Below the pieces are notes generated by a model, which ran no database searches, was not told the origin of the DNA, and saw only the letters and a program-made list of their open reading frames with translations. A stretch of DNA of 64,000 nucleotides from Platynereis dumerilii (lineage: Eukaryota > Annelida > Polychaeta > Phyllodocida > Nereididae): the NCBI GenBank assembly GCA_026936325.1, contig JAPTHN010000015.1:6288117-6352116 (forward strand). Reading direction: 5' to 3'. How positions within the stretch are numbered: position 1 is the stretch's first letter; each line of letters starts with the position of its first letter. Below, piece after piece: positions 44,398 through 57,700 of this stretch. The translations under genes and the position numbers were made by a program.

Positions 44398-45744
44398 CTG
44401 CAAGGAAACAAAAATGTTGTCAGTTTCTTAAACAGAAAATCCATTAAAAACTTTGTTCGAAGCTGATGACAATGAACTTACAAGTAACCCGAAGATGTGT
44501 ATATGATTGATTATGACAACTAAACCAAAAAAAGAGAACACTAATATCTAAAAGATCAATTCATTTATTGCCATCTCATTAAGAAACGAAGGGATTGATT
44601 ATTTTTTTGTTTTCAACTTTCATAAATCCAAAATAGTAGTCTTTACACACTTGTCTGAAAATGTGACATAATCATGATGATATCAATCATAACAGAAGAA
44701 TTGTTAGTGATACATTAATACTGGGGCTTATTAAATACACTTACAATCAATTCCAGCACATTTTCAGGACCAGTCAAACGTGTTTAAATAAATGGAATTT
44801 ATGTTTTTCATTTGATAAAAACATTTAATCTATAAGTCTCAAATAAGATTTAAGAATAAGAAATTCTAATCAGAAGGGAGTGACCACTGACATTTGCAGT
44901 TTTGTATTTCAATGTACCTAGTCAGGCTACTGTTCAAAGAAAACAAGGAAACTAGCTAACTCAGTATTTGATCCAATCCCCTGATCATCATGTCAAGGAA
45001 ATGTGATGATGCCACTGATGTGTCATGACTTTAAGTTCCACTGACAGTTCTGTGACTAGTTAGTGAGTCCTATGTGTCAACTGTCATGGCGTCATGCTGA
45101 CATCATCGCACCTTGGCAAACGTCATTTTGGATCCAGCAAGAAAACTGACAGCTAAAAAGTTTCTGAGGCCAAGAATCCACTTATTAACATGACAACAAT
45201 AGGGCTGCATGTGTCAATTGCATTATGACAACGTCTGTTGATGGGTCATCGTGAATCTTAAACAAACGAAGCAAGACAAACAAAAGTATGTTGACTCAAT
45301 CTTGCGCAAACATGACCTAATCCACAAAAGATAACACTGAACTTTTGCAAACAATTGCCTCTTTTCTGCTTTGCTTCTGGACAAACACTGAAGTGCAAAG
45401 ACAAAGAATCTTTACCTGGACCAAATGGTAATTAAATTTCAGGCAGTTATTGAGTAGGGCCATCGTCAAGCGGCGAAGCAAATTTATCGACCTACACAGT
45501 TCAAGCTTCCCTGTTTTGTGAGCGATAATTCAGCGTTTCCAAAACTTTGGTGTCGTAAGCAGCGGGAAAATGTTTATCTCTATAAATCAAAATGTACTTT
45601 TACCACAACATGTTAACAACGATTACATAATTCCATTAAAACTGCCAGTTTACCGAAATTTATTGATCTTTGTGGATTAATCATGCATTTTGCCTCTACC
45701 AAAAACCGACCATGATGTAGTCATTGGTCACGTGACCCATCAAA
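44398..45744. promoter_or_regulatory. Probable bidirectional promoter, THAP-BTB / SNX
   Basis: The two genes are divergent with 1.35 kb between the THAP coding exon and the SNX start codon. A perfect palindrome GGTCACGTGACC (45727-45738) with an adjacent inverted CCAAT (CATTGG) lies 7 bases before the SNX ATG. GTCACGTGAC is the CLEAR-type E-box bound by TFEB/MITF proteins. A candidate donor on the minus strand (CCAG then GTAAAG at 45416/45415) would suit a 5' UTR exon of the THAP gene. Confidence 0.5.
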
Positions 45745-48700
45745 ATGGCTAACGTTGAACCTCCCCCGCTCTTTGATGAAGATGAAATTCACTCAAAAGA
45801 CGCCGATAATGACGATCTTTTCACTTCAGCACAAGAGGTGAATATGCCCTTTTTATTTGGTTGCAGCTTGGTTGTCAAAAATGGTGCTTTTCCGCTGTCA
45901 TCGGCAGCTGACAGATTGTTTTGTGGTCCCGAATGTGGATTGGTTTCCAGCACCCCCGCCCCCCTGGCCCTGGTTGTGCTTCCTTGTGGCTGGTGGAGTG
46001 GTTGTCCTCACCGTTTCAGGTGACAGGACAAGGGGCACAATCCTCCCTATCTAAAGATTGTACTGGAAACACTAGATCCAACCCCTTGCACCCCTTCTAC
46101 TCTTCTTTATTGGCCTGTCATTTGTCCTTGTCAAATTTTTGTTTGTCCAAATCAGATGATCAAACTGATCAATTGCCTCCCCTGTCATGTTATGCATGAT
46201 TAAACATCAGGCTTGCTTGATCTAATGTGTAACTAAGGTCTACATTGAGTATATATTGCTTATAACAGGCTAAATTGCATGGGATCTGCTCTAGGAACAA
46301 TGGACAAATGCTGTCAAACTTACCTGTCAAAAAAGCAATGACACAACCAATATGAGTTTGACTCACTCAAGTTGCAAAAAGTGGGTGTATCCCCTCTCCC
46401 TAAATCTGCCCATGCAGACTGTCAAAGTTAATCTTTAATGAGATCAGTGAAGCAATTAAGTTAACCTAAATGATCAATTGATCAAGGCAGATTTTTCACT
46501 TATGAATAACATTGTACGAGAAATGTAGCAAAGCATGCTTCACTGGATGACAGTATCAGAGTCAGACAGACATGGTTTTGTTGTCATCTTCTGCTTGAGG
46601 TGTTCCAGACAAGCTAGATTATCATAAAAATATATAATACAATCAATCACAATGGAACAATTCTGGCTTTGTAGCTTTGTTTACTCCTAAAATATATTTT
46701 GTCCTGCACCTTAATGTTCCTTAAGATATAGTTGGTACTTTCCAGACAGTAAATCTTGGGAATAACAGGACATGCATTTGAAACTTTATTGTGTAAGTTA
46801 GGACCCGCTACACTAAGATAAGCTTGGGCAGGGTTCGAAATTAGCGGGAGTCCGTGAGTCCGAGACTCCTTTATTTGTGGACGGACTCCTTTGGATGAGA
46901 AGTTAGGAGTCCGTGGGACTCCTAAACTATGAATGCAGCCAAATTCACGGCAATTTGGAGCCATGAATAATGGCAATTAGCCTTGAATGCAGCCCACTCA
47001 GTCAACCAGTGTCATCCAACTATCCAATCCAATTAACACTTACCAATAGGGCTGTGCCCAGTGGCGTAGCTAGTGGGGGGGCAGGGGGGGCAAGTTGCCC
47101 CCCCAGACAACTTTTTGGGGAAAAATGGGGAAATGGAGAAAAAAACGGGGAAATTGAGAAAAAATTGTGAAATGCGGGAAAGTGAGGGGGAAAGGATTTG
47201 AAAATGGGGAAGAAAAGGGGAAGACAGACATGGAAAAATAATATAAAGAGCAAAAGATGTTTTGGGGAAAATCCTGTTGAAAGTGTTTCGGGCACTTTAT
47301 TTGAAACTTCTAAGTATGACTGCTTGACAAATACACAGGAACCGGTAGGAGAGACTTGTATGTTGCATTAGTGAGAAAATTGAGGTATTTATTATCTATC
47401 TAAATAGTAGTAGTAATGTATATCCAGTTGGTCTTATGGTCCGCATGATATCACTCCTAACATACGAGTTCATGAAGTCTTAATGATATTTTGGCCAACA
47501 GCAACAAACAAAAATAAAGAATTTAGTAAAACTTTTGAAATCAACGGTATAATAGACAGATCAATTTGAAGAATGACTGGAGAAATTGTCGCTGATGAAC
47601 TGGAACATGTAAAATTATGTGGAATCAGAATTCAAAAACAAAATTCACCTAGCACTGCTGCTTGATGGAATCAAGCAGGAATTTTCAAACTGATTTTCTG
47701 ATCTTAATGGCTGTCAATTAATTGAACTTTTTGAATTTTTTCCCTGCTTATTGCTAATGCTCACAACACCTTAATTGGCAAAACTTTTTCTTCTTAAATT
47801 GCCAATGGCTTTTTCAACTTGAGGATGTATCTGCCTGTCTCGGTTTTTTATCTGAATACAGTTCTACAGATTCCATGTCTGATGAATGATGAATGACACT
47901 AATGAGTCTTTGTCAAAACGGATCAAGCTTCAGTTTATAACATTTTCTCCCTTTTCTAAAGAAGCTTTAACTTGAACTCAGCAACATTAAAAATGCACAA
48001 CCTTTCAAAGTGTCATAACCAGCATCATCATATATTCAAAGTGTTCTCATGTTTTGTATGCTTTCTTTGAGATTTCAGTGAATTTGTTAAAAGTTCTGAA
48101 CCGTGTCAAGCATACCCCATGTCGTCGATAACATTTTGGGGAAATCCAGGGTCATTTGCCCCCCCAGAGAAAAATCCTAGCTACGCCACTGGCTGTGCCG
48201 ATGCGACGATTATCGCCGACAATCGTCGCCAAAAGTTTCGATTTCGATCATCTCCACAAAATAAGGAAAAATCGATTTTCAGCTGAGTGAAGAATTCATG
48301 ATAGATGGCTGTATTTGGTATCGTTTTGAAGCTCTTGAGGAGCTGAGCACCACCGTGCTATCTGTGGTGTTCTTATCTGTGCATATGCCAAACTGCTAGC
48401 CATGATAATTATGAATAATATTAAGTCAATCAAATTAATTCATGTACTTTATTTTCTTTTTCCTTCCTGCAAATATTCTGTTGGTCCTGCTCATTATAGA
48501 CTTTAACACCATGGATATTCATTGAGAGTCAATGATTCATTGATAAATAATGTTTCGTATAATTATGTTGATCTTGACATTCTAAACAAAAATCGATTTA
48601 AAATCGATAATCGAATCGAAATAGAAGTCGATTAATCGATTTCAGAAAACTTTTCGATTGCACAGCCCTACTTACCAATCCAATTGGGTTCAATATACAG

Positions 48701-51700
48701 GATTGAGGTACATTTATGTCACCAATTGAATTGCAATCATCACATTTCAGCAAGCATCAGAAGTGTGAATGGCTGATTGGGCTTCTTTGGTACTGATTCT
48801 ACAGCTATTCCATTGTCTCTAATGACACTTTTCAATTGTGAAGCTCAATTTTCTATATCTGTGTGGTCTAATTTATTTTATTGGCAATTTTTGAAACTTT
48901 TGGCACTGGAATTCTGGATCATGGTTGGAATAGTATAATTGGGAATCTTAATAAAACAAATTCTTGTTTTCTACTAAGTTATTTTTATTGCTCACACAAT
49001 TAAAGATAAATCAGCTGCTAATGTAATCAGTGGTAATAGGTAGATCCTTCCCACACTTTTAAAATATTAACTCAAAAAATAATCTGCCTAATCCAATTTG
49101 TGATTAAAATAATGGACTCCTAAATCTTCAGACGGACTCCTAAAATTTTAAACTAAGGAGTCCGTTTGACTCCCATCAAATTCATCCTAATTTCAATCCC
49201 TGTTGGGAGTAACTGACCAGGCAGTTTTAACTTTTATTGTCTCCTTATTGGAGTCTTTAAGTTAGGACCAGCTACAGTGGTCAGGATAGCTCACCACTCT
49301 AAACTCACTATTTCCAGTAAATATTCTGATCAAAAACTATTTGTGTAAGTTAGAATGTTAACAATCATTATGGAACGGATATTTAAATCACCCCCCACCC
49401 CCGCCTGTGAAGTATATGGGGGCACACTGTTTTCAGCTTGTCTGTCTGCGAGATTTTGTGGCTCTGTCTTATAGGAGGGGTCAGGGCTTGGCTGGTTCAC
49501 ATTATACACCAGATGTCGCCACTTGTTGCTGGACCCGTGACTCCTCTTGTGAGAATGACAATGATGTGCTTTCAACTGTGTTGTTTTGCTTCAATGCACA
49601 TTGATCATCTCTACTTCACGGTTGACTGCTTTGCCCTTTTGGGGCACAATGCTTTGAGCATTGGCATTCATGGCTAGGTAAGGTCTAGCCACTGTTGTTC
49701 CACCACAATATTATGTGGCTTAGCAGGTTTTGCATGATTGCATCTTGCTAATCTCATGTGCTTTAAAATACAAGGTGGGGAAGGGGGGCATAATATGTCG
49801 TACAAGACAACATTCTTGTTAAAGATGTTTCTGTAAACTAACCAATCAGAGAACAGTCTTCTTGAAAGAGGCTGAAGCATACATGACTGCTAGGTGTTGA
49901 AACCGCGGGGTTACCATTGACTTTGCAATGACAGGTTCGAATCTAGCCAGTCAGGGAAATAACCGTCACATGAGGACACTAGCAATTCCAGCTGAGTCCT
50001 GGCCCTGACAGGATAGTTGAGTGTGTGAGGTTGATCAGCTGGGTGTCCTCATCACACAGCTGCATGACAGACGGTTATTTTCCTGACTGATAGCGTTGCC
50101 TCTAAATAGCCCACACTGGTGCTGATGGGGCGTAAAACACAAAAAACACTCAAACTCACTCCTGACTGATAGCTGTGTACATCTGATGAAGTAGAATTTT
50201 GATCTAAAATTTGTCCCTTTCGTGAGCATCATGGTTATTAAATTTGGATGACATGACATTTCCGGATTATTTTCTGCCAACTGCCAATTTTGTATTTATT
50301 TTTATGTCCTAATCACCAGTTATATTAATAGAATGATTTGTGTGTTTTTTTATTCATCCAGGATCTCCCAAACAACAAATCTGCTGTTATTGAAGACAAG
50401 GAAGACATTTTTGCTGGTATGAATATTACATGATTTTTAACCAATAATCATGATGAATGAAATGATGACATTTAATCTGTTAATTCAAAACGTTCCACTT
50501 AATTTGAATCAAATTTTAATTATCAGTTATTGAAATCAAACTGCATTTGCCATGTTTGTTTTAATTATAGGCCTCAATAGATTTTTAAAATTATTCAAAT
50601 GCACTGCAGTGGCTACATTTTTTACCTTTTTTTTTCAGAACACATGACTTCTGAAGTTCCCTTAGACAGTCCAGAGTCTGAGAAAAAAGATGACAGTAAA
50701 CCTGATACAGATGAGCCCTTATTTGACGACCCTCCCCGAATGGGAGTCAGCGAGACCTCAACAAACTCTTCTGCCATGCTGTCCGCAACCTCAGCAGTTA
50801 GCAACACAAATTCAGTCTCAGAAATTACGATTCAAGAGAAATCTATGGAGGAGGCAAGTTTTGTTTCTTAGTAGCCTACATTCAATCACAAATATTTCTT
50901 TACATGCCATATCACAGCCATCACATGATTGGTTTCTGTATGTAAATTAGAAGGGTCAAGGTGAGCTCCCCCGTGGCCTCATTGGTAAGTGCGCTTGTCA
51001 ACTGGCTTTGAGGGCGTGGTTTCAAATCTCACCCCGGGAACTCACTTTATTCCGAGCCCATGGGACATTAAATGGAGGCGGGTTGTATCCATTGTTCTAT
51101 GCTGGGGCAACTGAAAGACCCTGGGCATCCCTGAATTAATAGGGTATGTGCCAGACTCGCAGTCTTCTCATCTCATCATCATACGGCGATCGCCTGCCTC
51201 GATATAGCCCACTTCAGGTGCTGCAGAGGCGTAAAACACAAAAAACAAACAAAAACAAAAGAAGGGTCAAGGTATTCAGTATATTATCATCAGCTCAGTT
51301 CAGCTGTGAAGTTGAGAGTGAAGTTCTTTGCCTCGTGCAAAAAAAGGAAAAGGTCATAGCTTGCCGGACTATTGGTAGTTGAGCACTACAGCCAGACGTT
51401 GAATATGGTAACAAGTGATATAAGGTGGTTAAGCTCTTAAGTCTACAGCATTGAGACTTTTGGAAAATACAGTAATACCAACTTTAAATTCAATGAAGTT
51501 AACATTGTGTAAGAAGTGTTAGAAAATTGAGACTATAAACATAAAGCAATCCACATATGAAATTATAGGAGTAATGATTATTTAATTTCTTCATTTAGAT
51601 ATAAGAAACAACTGACCTTATCTCCTTAGACCTCGTTCAATACATTCAGGATTAATAGCATTCACTTTTCTTGTCTTTTCTGATTTCTAAATTTTTTTTT

Positions 51701-54700
51701 CACAGATTGAAGAAGAAGAGAGTGGGGACCAATTTGGCATTGAAATCAGTGTAACAGATCCTAAGAAGATGGGAGATGGCATGAATGCATACATGGCTTA
51801 CAAAGTCAACACAAAGGTGAGATATGTATAAGTTTGATGGCCCTCCAATAAGTTCTGGAGCTCTTATATTATACTTGACTTGCAGTTTTAAAATATTTAG
51901 TTTCTGGACTTATCATGGGATTAGAATGCATAGCTGATAAATGTGTGTTGCCACTTGGGAAGCAAAAGGTTTCAGGATTTTGATTTGAATGAAAATGGTA
52001 ATAACTATATCTAAATTTAGTGAGTCTTAAAATATTTATGTGTGACAATTTGCTGCACCGAGAGGATCATGAATTATCTGATATTTCCTGTGTAACTGAA
52101 AATTGTCGATAGATTTTTGGAGTAAGTAGTACTATTATCTTCTTTTTTTTTCAGACAACAATACCAGACTTTAAGAAGCAAGAAATGGGAGTCTATAGAA
52201 GATTCAGTGATTTCTTGGGTCTTCATGATAAATTAGTGGAAAAATATCAGCATCAGGGCCGCATTATACCTCCTCCCCCTGAGAAAAGTGTATTAGGTAA
52301 GAGACTAAGAATATGAGCTAATTTCTCAATTCTCCAGACTCTGTACGTATTTTACTAGTTTGCTGCAATTTTGTGTACCGTAGAACGAGGTAAAGTTGGC
52401 AGGCCGGGGGAAAGTTGGCCTCCTATTTTAACCCACTTAATGACAACCTTCCCCAGTCTTGCCAACTTTGCCCTGTTCTACGATATTTATAGTGAAGTAT
52501 CGAAGTAGCAGACGTGTATGCAAGTCTTGCTGCTCAAATTTAATTTAGCGACAATTTTGTTCTAATGTCCATCGACGTAGAAGCGTATATTTGGTGTTTT
52601 CAAAAACTTGCAACTTGCCTTCTAACCAGGTATGACGAAGATCAAAATGTCGAAGGAAGAAGCTGGGTCTCAGGACTTTGTGGAGAAGAGAAGAGCTGCC
52701 TTAGAAAGGTTTGTGACATTATTGCAATTTTGGATGTTTTAGAATTTAAGTTATTTCTCCTTTCATCCTGAGGGGAGGGTTAGCTCATTTGTAGCATACT
52801 TGGCTACTAATTGTTGGGTCCAGGGTTCAAATCCAGCCCTTGCTGGGTCACATGGGCCTTTTTTTTGCCGTGTCCTCCCCCTGTCCTAATTAGCCTACCA
52901 AGTGCATGGATACAGGATGTAAAACCCCAATCATCCATCCATCTTCTCGATATTAATCATGTTATCAGAATAAAATCATGGTGTACCCTATTGTAACTAG
53001 TATTCTTTGCATTTGGTGCCTGTGGGCAGATGTAATGATGAGAAGGGCGATTAATAGTTTTTTGCATTAAAAACTTTGGATGAAGTCATATTTTGATGGA
53101 ATTTTGTAAATTTGGTTCTTTATGGATGGGTTGGGCTTTTATTAAGGGGTGTGCAGCTTTTGATACAGAAAATATGGTGTCACTCCTTTCCGTCTTCTAG
53201 GTATTGATATTAATAAAAATTTAAGTCATTTCCCTTTTTTATTTTCCAGATTCGTGAACAGAGTTGGCAAACACCCGACATTACGGCATGACCCGTTCTT
53301 CAAGGAGTTCTTGGAGATGGACGGGGAGCTCCCTAAGGCGACTAGTACTTCTGCGTTATCTGGCGCGGGGGTGATGCGACTTTTTAACCGAGTGGGAGAC
53401 TCTTTCGGCAAGATAACTTTCAAGATGGACGAAACAGATCAGGTAGCGTACTGACCTGTCTCTTTTTCTTTTCCGCTTGTGCTGCATGCTCCATCCTCAG
53501 TTTCATCTGATTGTGCTTCTGTGATCATATCATTTCTCAAAATCCAATGCTCAGGTTTTCGTGTCTTAGGAATTAAAGGTTGTTAATAGATGATGCGGAT
53601 TGTAAACATAGGCATTTTTGTGAAATTTGTAGGAGTTTCTGAATCTTCTCTCAATTTGTGCTCAAATTAGAGATTGGTTTGAGTTGAATACAGTGCAGAA
53701 TCCTCTATATTTTAGAATAGACCGTCAATAGTGTAAATTAAATTACAGAATTTGGGTCTCCCGGCTTCCAAAATTTAGCTTATTTTGGAAATCTTATATA
53801 TTATTAATAATATTAGTTTCCTTTTACATGGAATGCTTTTACTTTATTTAAAAAGTTTGGACTACCATGTAATATTCTGCTGTTGGAAGATAGCTTTATG
53901 AATCTTGCTTTGTATGCCAGCTTTGCGTGAAAGGAGGAAAAAAAACTGTCATGAAAAAAAAAATCTTATCAAAGCATTCCTTTGGTAAATGATTTTAAAA
54001 GTAATATTTTCTTTTTGACTTCGAAGATCATATTTTTTCAAACTTAGGTGCTTCCTAGTTGTTAGCATTTATGCACCTTTGCTTTATATAGAATTTATGA
54101 GTTTCCCTGCCTTTGTGAGTACGTACTGAGTATCAGTGATTTAGAAGGCAACCCAAATTCCAATATCAGAAATTATCTAATTCCTTATACACTGTAGTTA
54201 GCAGTTGAGGCTAATTTAGTGAAGAAATCCTATTCAAGGCCATCTCCTATTATTCTTTTGTTAGTTTTCCTGTGACCTATTTCAATAGTTCATGTATATA
54301 TAGAGTGGTGTACATATAACCTCATGTAACCTATTGTGGAAATGGTCCAAGAGCTTATCAAATTTCCTTCCCCGTTAGTTGGCTAGCCAAGTGTTAAACA
54401 CAGTCAAAGCTCATATGACTTTGTGTTTTGCTTTTTGTGTGTTTTTTGGAAGTATTGAATATTATTACAATAATGACTTTTTTAATTGATTTTTTTTTTG
54501 GTTGAAAAGTCCTTGCTTGACCTAATTTTGTTCTTTGTTAACAACCGACGATGGTTTGTGTCACTTTGTGACCCGTTGTTTCAATTAGGATCAATTGATT
54601 TGAATAGAAAGTAGGCTAGTTCTGTTGTTCGTTTTTGATTTCTTCTTTGGTTTCTTCAAGAAGTGCAATAGTGCATTTTATAACCTTGCTTTTTAGAATC

Positions 54701-57700
54701 CCTTTAAGATCAATTATGTGAATATGTGTATACTAACCTGGTATGATTCTAATTTTACTTTATAGTTTAACAATTATAGAATTAGTCATTTAATATTGAT
54801 TTTAACTTAGTAACGACACAGTAATGATGTTATAATTTCTTTGTAAACTATTATTAGGCATTATTAGGGTGTACTTTTTATTGACATTAACACTTAGATG
54901 CTATGCAGGGTCATTTTGCTGTGCAAACAAATGCCATACATATAAATATATACACAAATAGTTCAAAGTACATAAAAATTCAGACTGTTGTCTCACTAAC
55001 TCTTATGTATTGTTGCATGCAAGCTGGTGTATTCGGATGAACTTTTTCGATCATTGCTGATCTGCATACAGACGTGTGTGGTTGTGATTACTTGGCTGTG
55101 TTCAACAGGGTTCTATTCTGAATTTAAAACAACAAAAATGTACATGTACAGCTCTAACTCTGAAATAAGATCACAGAAACACACATGATACAAAAAACAG
55201 CTTTTGCGTAATGTCAGGGGTCTTGAAATATCTGTTTGTAAAGAAAGAATTGTTTTGAAAAAATATACCCTGCAATAAGCAGTGTCCCTGCAGTGTATGA
55301 CCTCTCCCTGTTGCACTAACATATTTCTAAAGGCCCTGAGAAAAGACCACACCATCAAGAGAAACCTCTCCGTTTCTGCACCTCAGGAGATTGCTTATAG
55401 CAGGGACTACTCTATTGCTACATTGCCAAGTTTGTTTTGTAAGTTTTTGCTGTTCTTCAAAGATCATTGATGATCACTTTACTGTAACAGTTACAAAACA
55501 TTAAATCGTAATTTGAATTCTTCCTTTAATGTCCCCGACCATTGTTCACTTGTGCAGATGATTCATTCACTGTCCTGTGAGGTCATTCCTTGTCCTAGGA
55601 GGTCATTCATCTTCCTTGAAGGTCATTCATTATCTGGCAGATCATTCAATGTCCTGGACAATCATTCAGTCTCCATGGAAATAAGTCTCTATCCTGGGAA
55701 ATCATTCACTGTCCTGGGAGATCATTAACTGTCCTGGAAGGTCATTCACTGTCATGGGAGACAATTCTCTGTCCTGGGAGATCATTTGCAATCCTAGGAG
55801 ATCATTCACTGTCCTGTAAGATCATTCAGCATCCTGGCAGATTAATCACTGTCCTTGGAGGTCATTCACTGTCCTGGGAGGTCATTCACTGTCCTGGGAG
55901 ATCATTCACTGCCCCGATAATCATTCACTGTCCTGATAGATTATTTACTATCCTGGGAGACCATTCACTGTCTGGGAGGTCATTCACTGTGCCTAGGATA
56001 TCATTCCTTGTCCTGGGACATCATTCACTGTCCTGAGAAATCATTCACTATCCTGGGAAATCATTCACTGTCCTGGGAGATCATTAATTATCTCGGGGGT
56101 CATTCAATGTCCTGGAAGACAATTCTCTGTCCAGGGAGATCATTCCTATCCCGGGAAGTCATTCACTCTCCTGCAAGATCATTTACTGTCCTATCAGATC
56201 ATTCACTCACTGTGATGGGAGATTGTTCAATCACTGTAATGGGAGATCATTCACTGCCCTGAGCGATCATTCACTGTCCTGGGAGATCAGTCTATCTCCT
56301 GGAATGTCACTTACTGTCCAGGGAGATCATCAACCATCCTTGCAGATCATTCACTGTCCTGGGGAGGTCATTCCCTGTCCTTGGAGATTAATCGTTATCC
56401 TGACAGGTTAATATCCTGGTGGATCATTCACTGTCCTAAGAGACCATTTACTGTCCTGTGAGAAAATTCACTGTCACCTATAGCAGATCATCTCTAAAAT
56501 CTCTAGTCCAGATATCCTCATTCCCAGAAGCTTTGTCATCCATGTCTGCAGGAGAAAATCCTCATTGTCATGGACGTCATTCGCATTAATGGTCCTTGAC
56601 GAACAGCAATAAAGTTTACAATCTTGGTTTTTCTGAAAATTATTTCAAGACTCCGACATTACTTTGCCCTTAATCTTCTCACATGCAGCTGTCATGAGCA
56701 GAAGTGTTGTTTTTTCCTAAATAGCTCTATATCATGCGCACTTATTTTTGCCAACCGCTGCCCTATGATCATGATGATGGCCCACAGTGGAGCAGTGATT
56801 TTGAGGTAACTTCTCTCAGTTTCTGTGGTTTTGTTTCTTTTCCGAGTATTTAGCATGTCCACCAGATGGCAGGAGTTATGCTGTAGTTTCCTTTGTTTCC
56901 ACTAGGAGTTATCATCCGTTTCATGTAATGTTACCATGTTACATATATCCTTCTTTTATCGGCCTTCGTTTAATCTTGAAACTCAACTTGCTTGTTTGAT
57001 GTATAATTTTGTGCCCTTATTTTACGTTGTGTAGTAGGGTGTCTCTCTGTTTGCGCACTGTACATAACTACAAATAATGTCATAATTTACAAGTAAGAGC
57101 ATGCTTGTAACTTAGTAATCATGTCTATAAGTAATCATGTGTATTAATAGACTTAGTCCTTTAATTAAATACTAACAATCATTTTTTATCAATAAAAAAT
57201 ATTGTGCTGCACCCCTGCGAACGCATGTTTTCATCAAATTTTTTACCATTAATTTTCGAGACACTTTAACAAGCTTTAACAAATGTTATCAATGATTTCA
57301 AAAAGTCCATATTTAAGTTTTCAAAAGCATTTTATTGTACATGTACAAGGAAAAGTATTTAAACAGATTGATTATTTCGTTTGCTCACTCCGTGCTGCAC
57401 TGCATTTATTTCGGTTGTCAGATTTGGAATTATTTAGTTGTCTTAGCGTGTTAGCAGGTTGTATTAGTAGCTGGTACGCTTCTTATATATATGTGTGTAG
57501 TTTCAGTTGTCATGACATAGATATATTCATCATATATTTTGTTTGTCATGAGTTTTAGAAAGGTACTATTACTTTTAGGCTGTCATGTCACATATGTTTT
57601 ATACATTAATTTCATATATGTGGTAGCATGATTCAGTGCTGTTGTTTGGTAATGGTAAGGTAGACTGGTGGAATTAATGCATCTTGAATTAAACTAACTC

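Larger units (their letters stand above)
46829..49202. mobile_element. Outer hAT-like element of a three-level nest
   Basis: Ends CAGGGTTCGAAATTAG (46829) and its inverse with two differences (CTAATTTCAATCCCTG, to 49202), each with subterminal GGAGTCCG/CGGACTCC blocks. No clean 8-base duplication is visible, only a shared TTGGG. Without its insert it would be about 0.75 kb. Confidence 0.7.

Noticed and set aside
45857-46199. Plus-strand frames after SNX exon 1
   Set aside because: They run into intron past a good donor (GAG/GTGAAT), and the family sequence resumes at 50362.
56008-56411. Repetitive frames with HSLSWEI-like units
   Set aside because: Produced by the 20-base minisatellite; the period is not a multiple of three and units vary in length.
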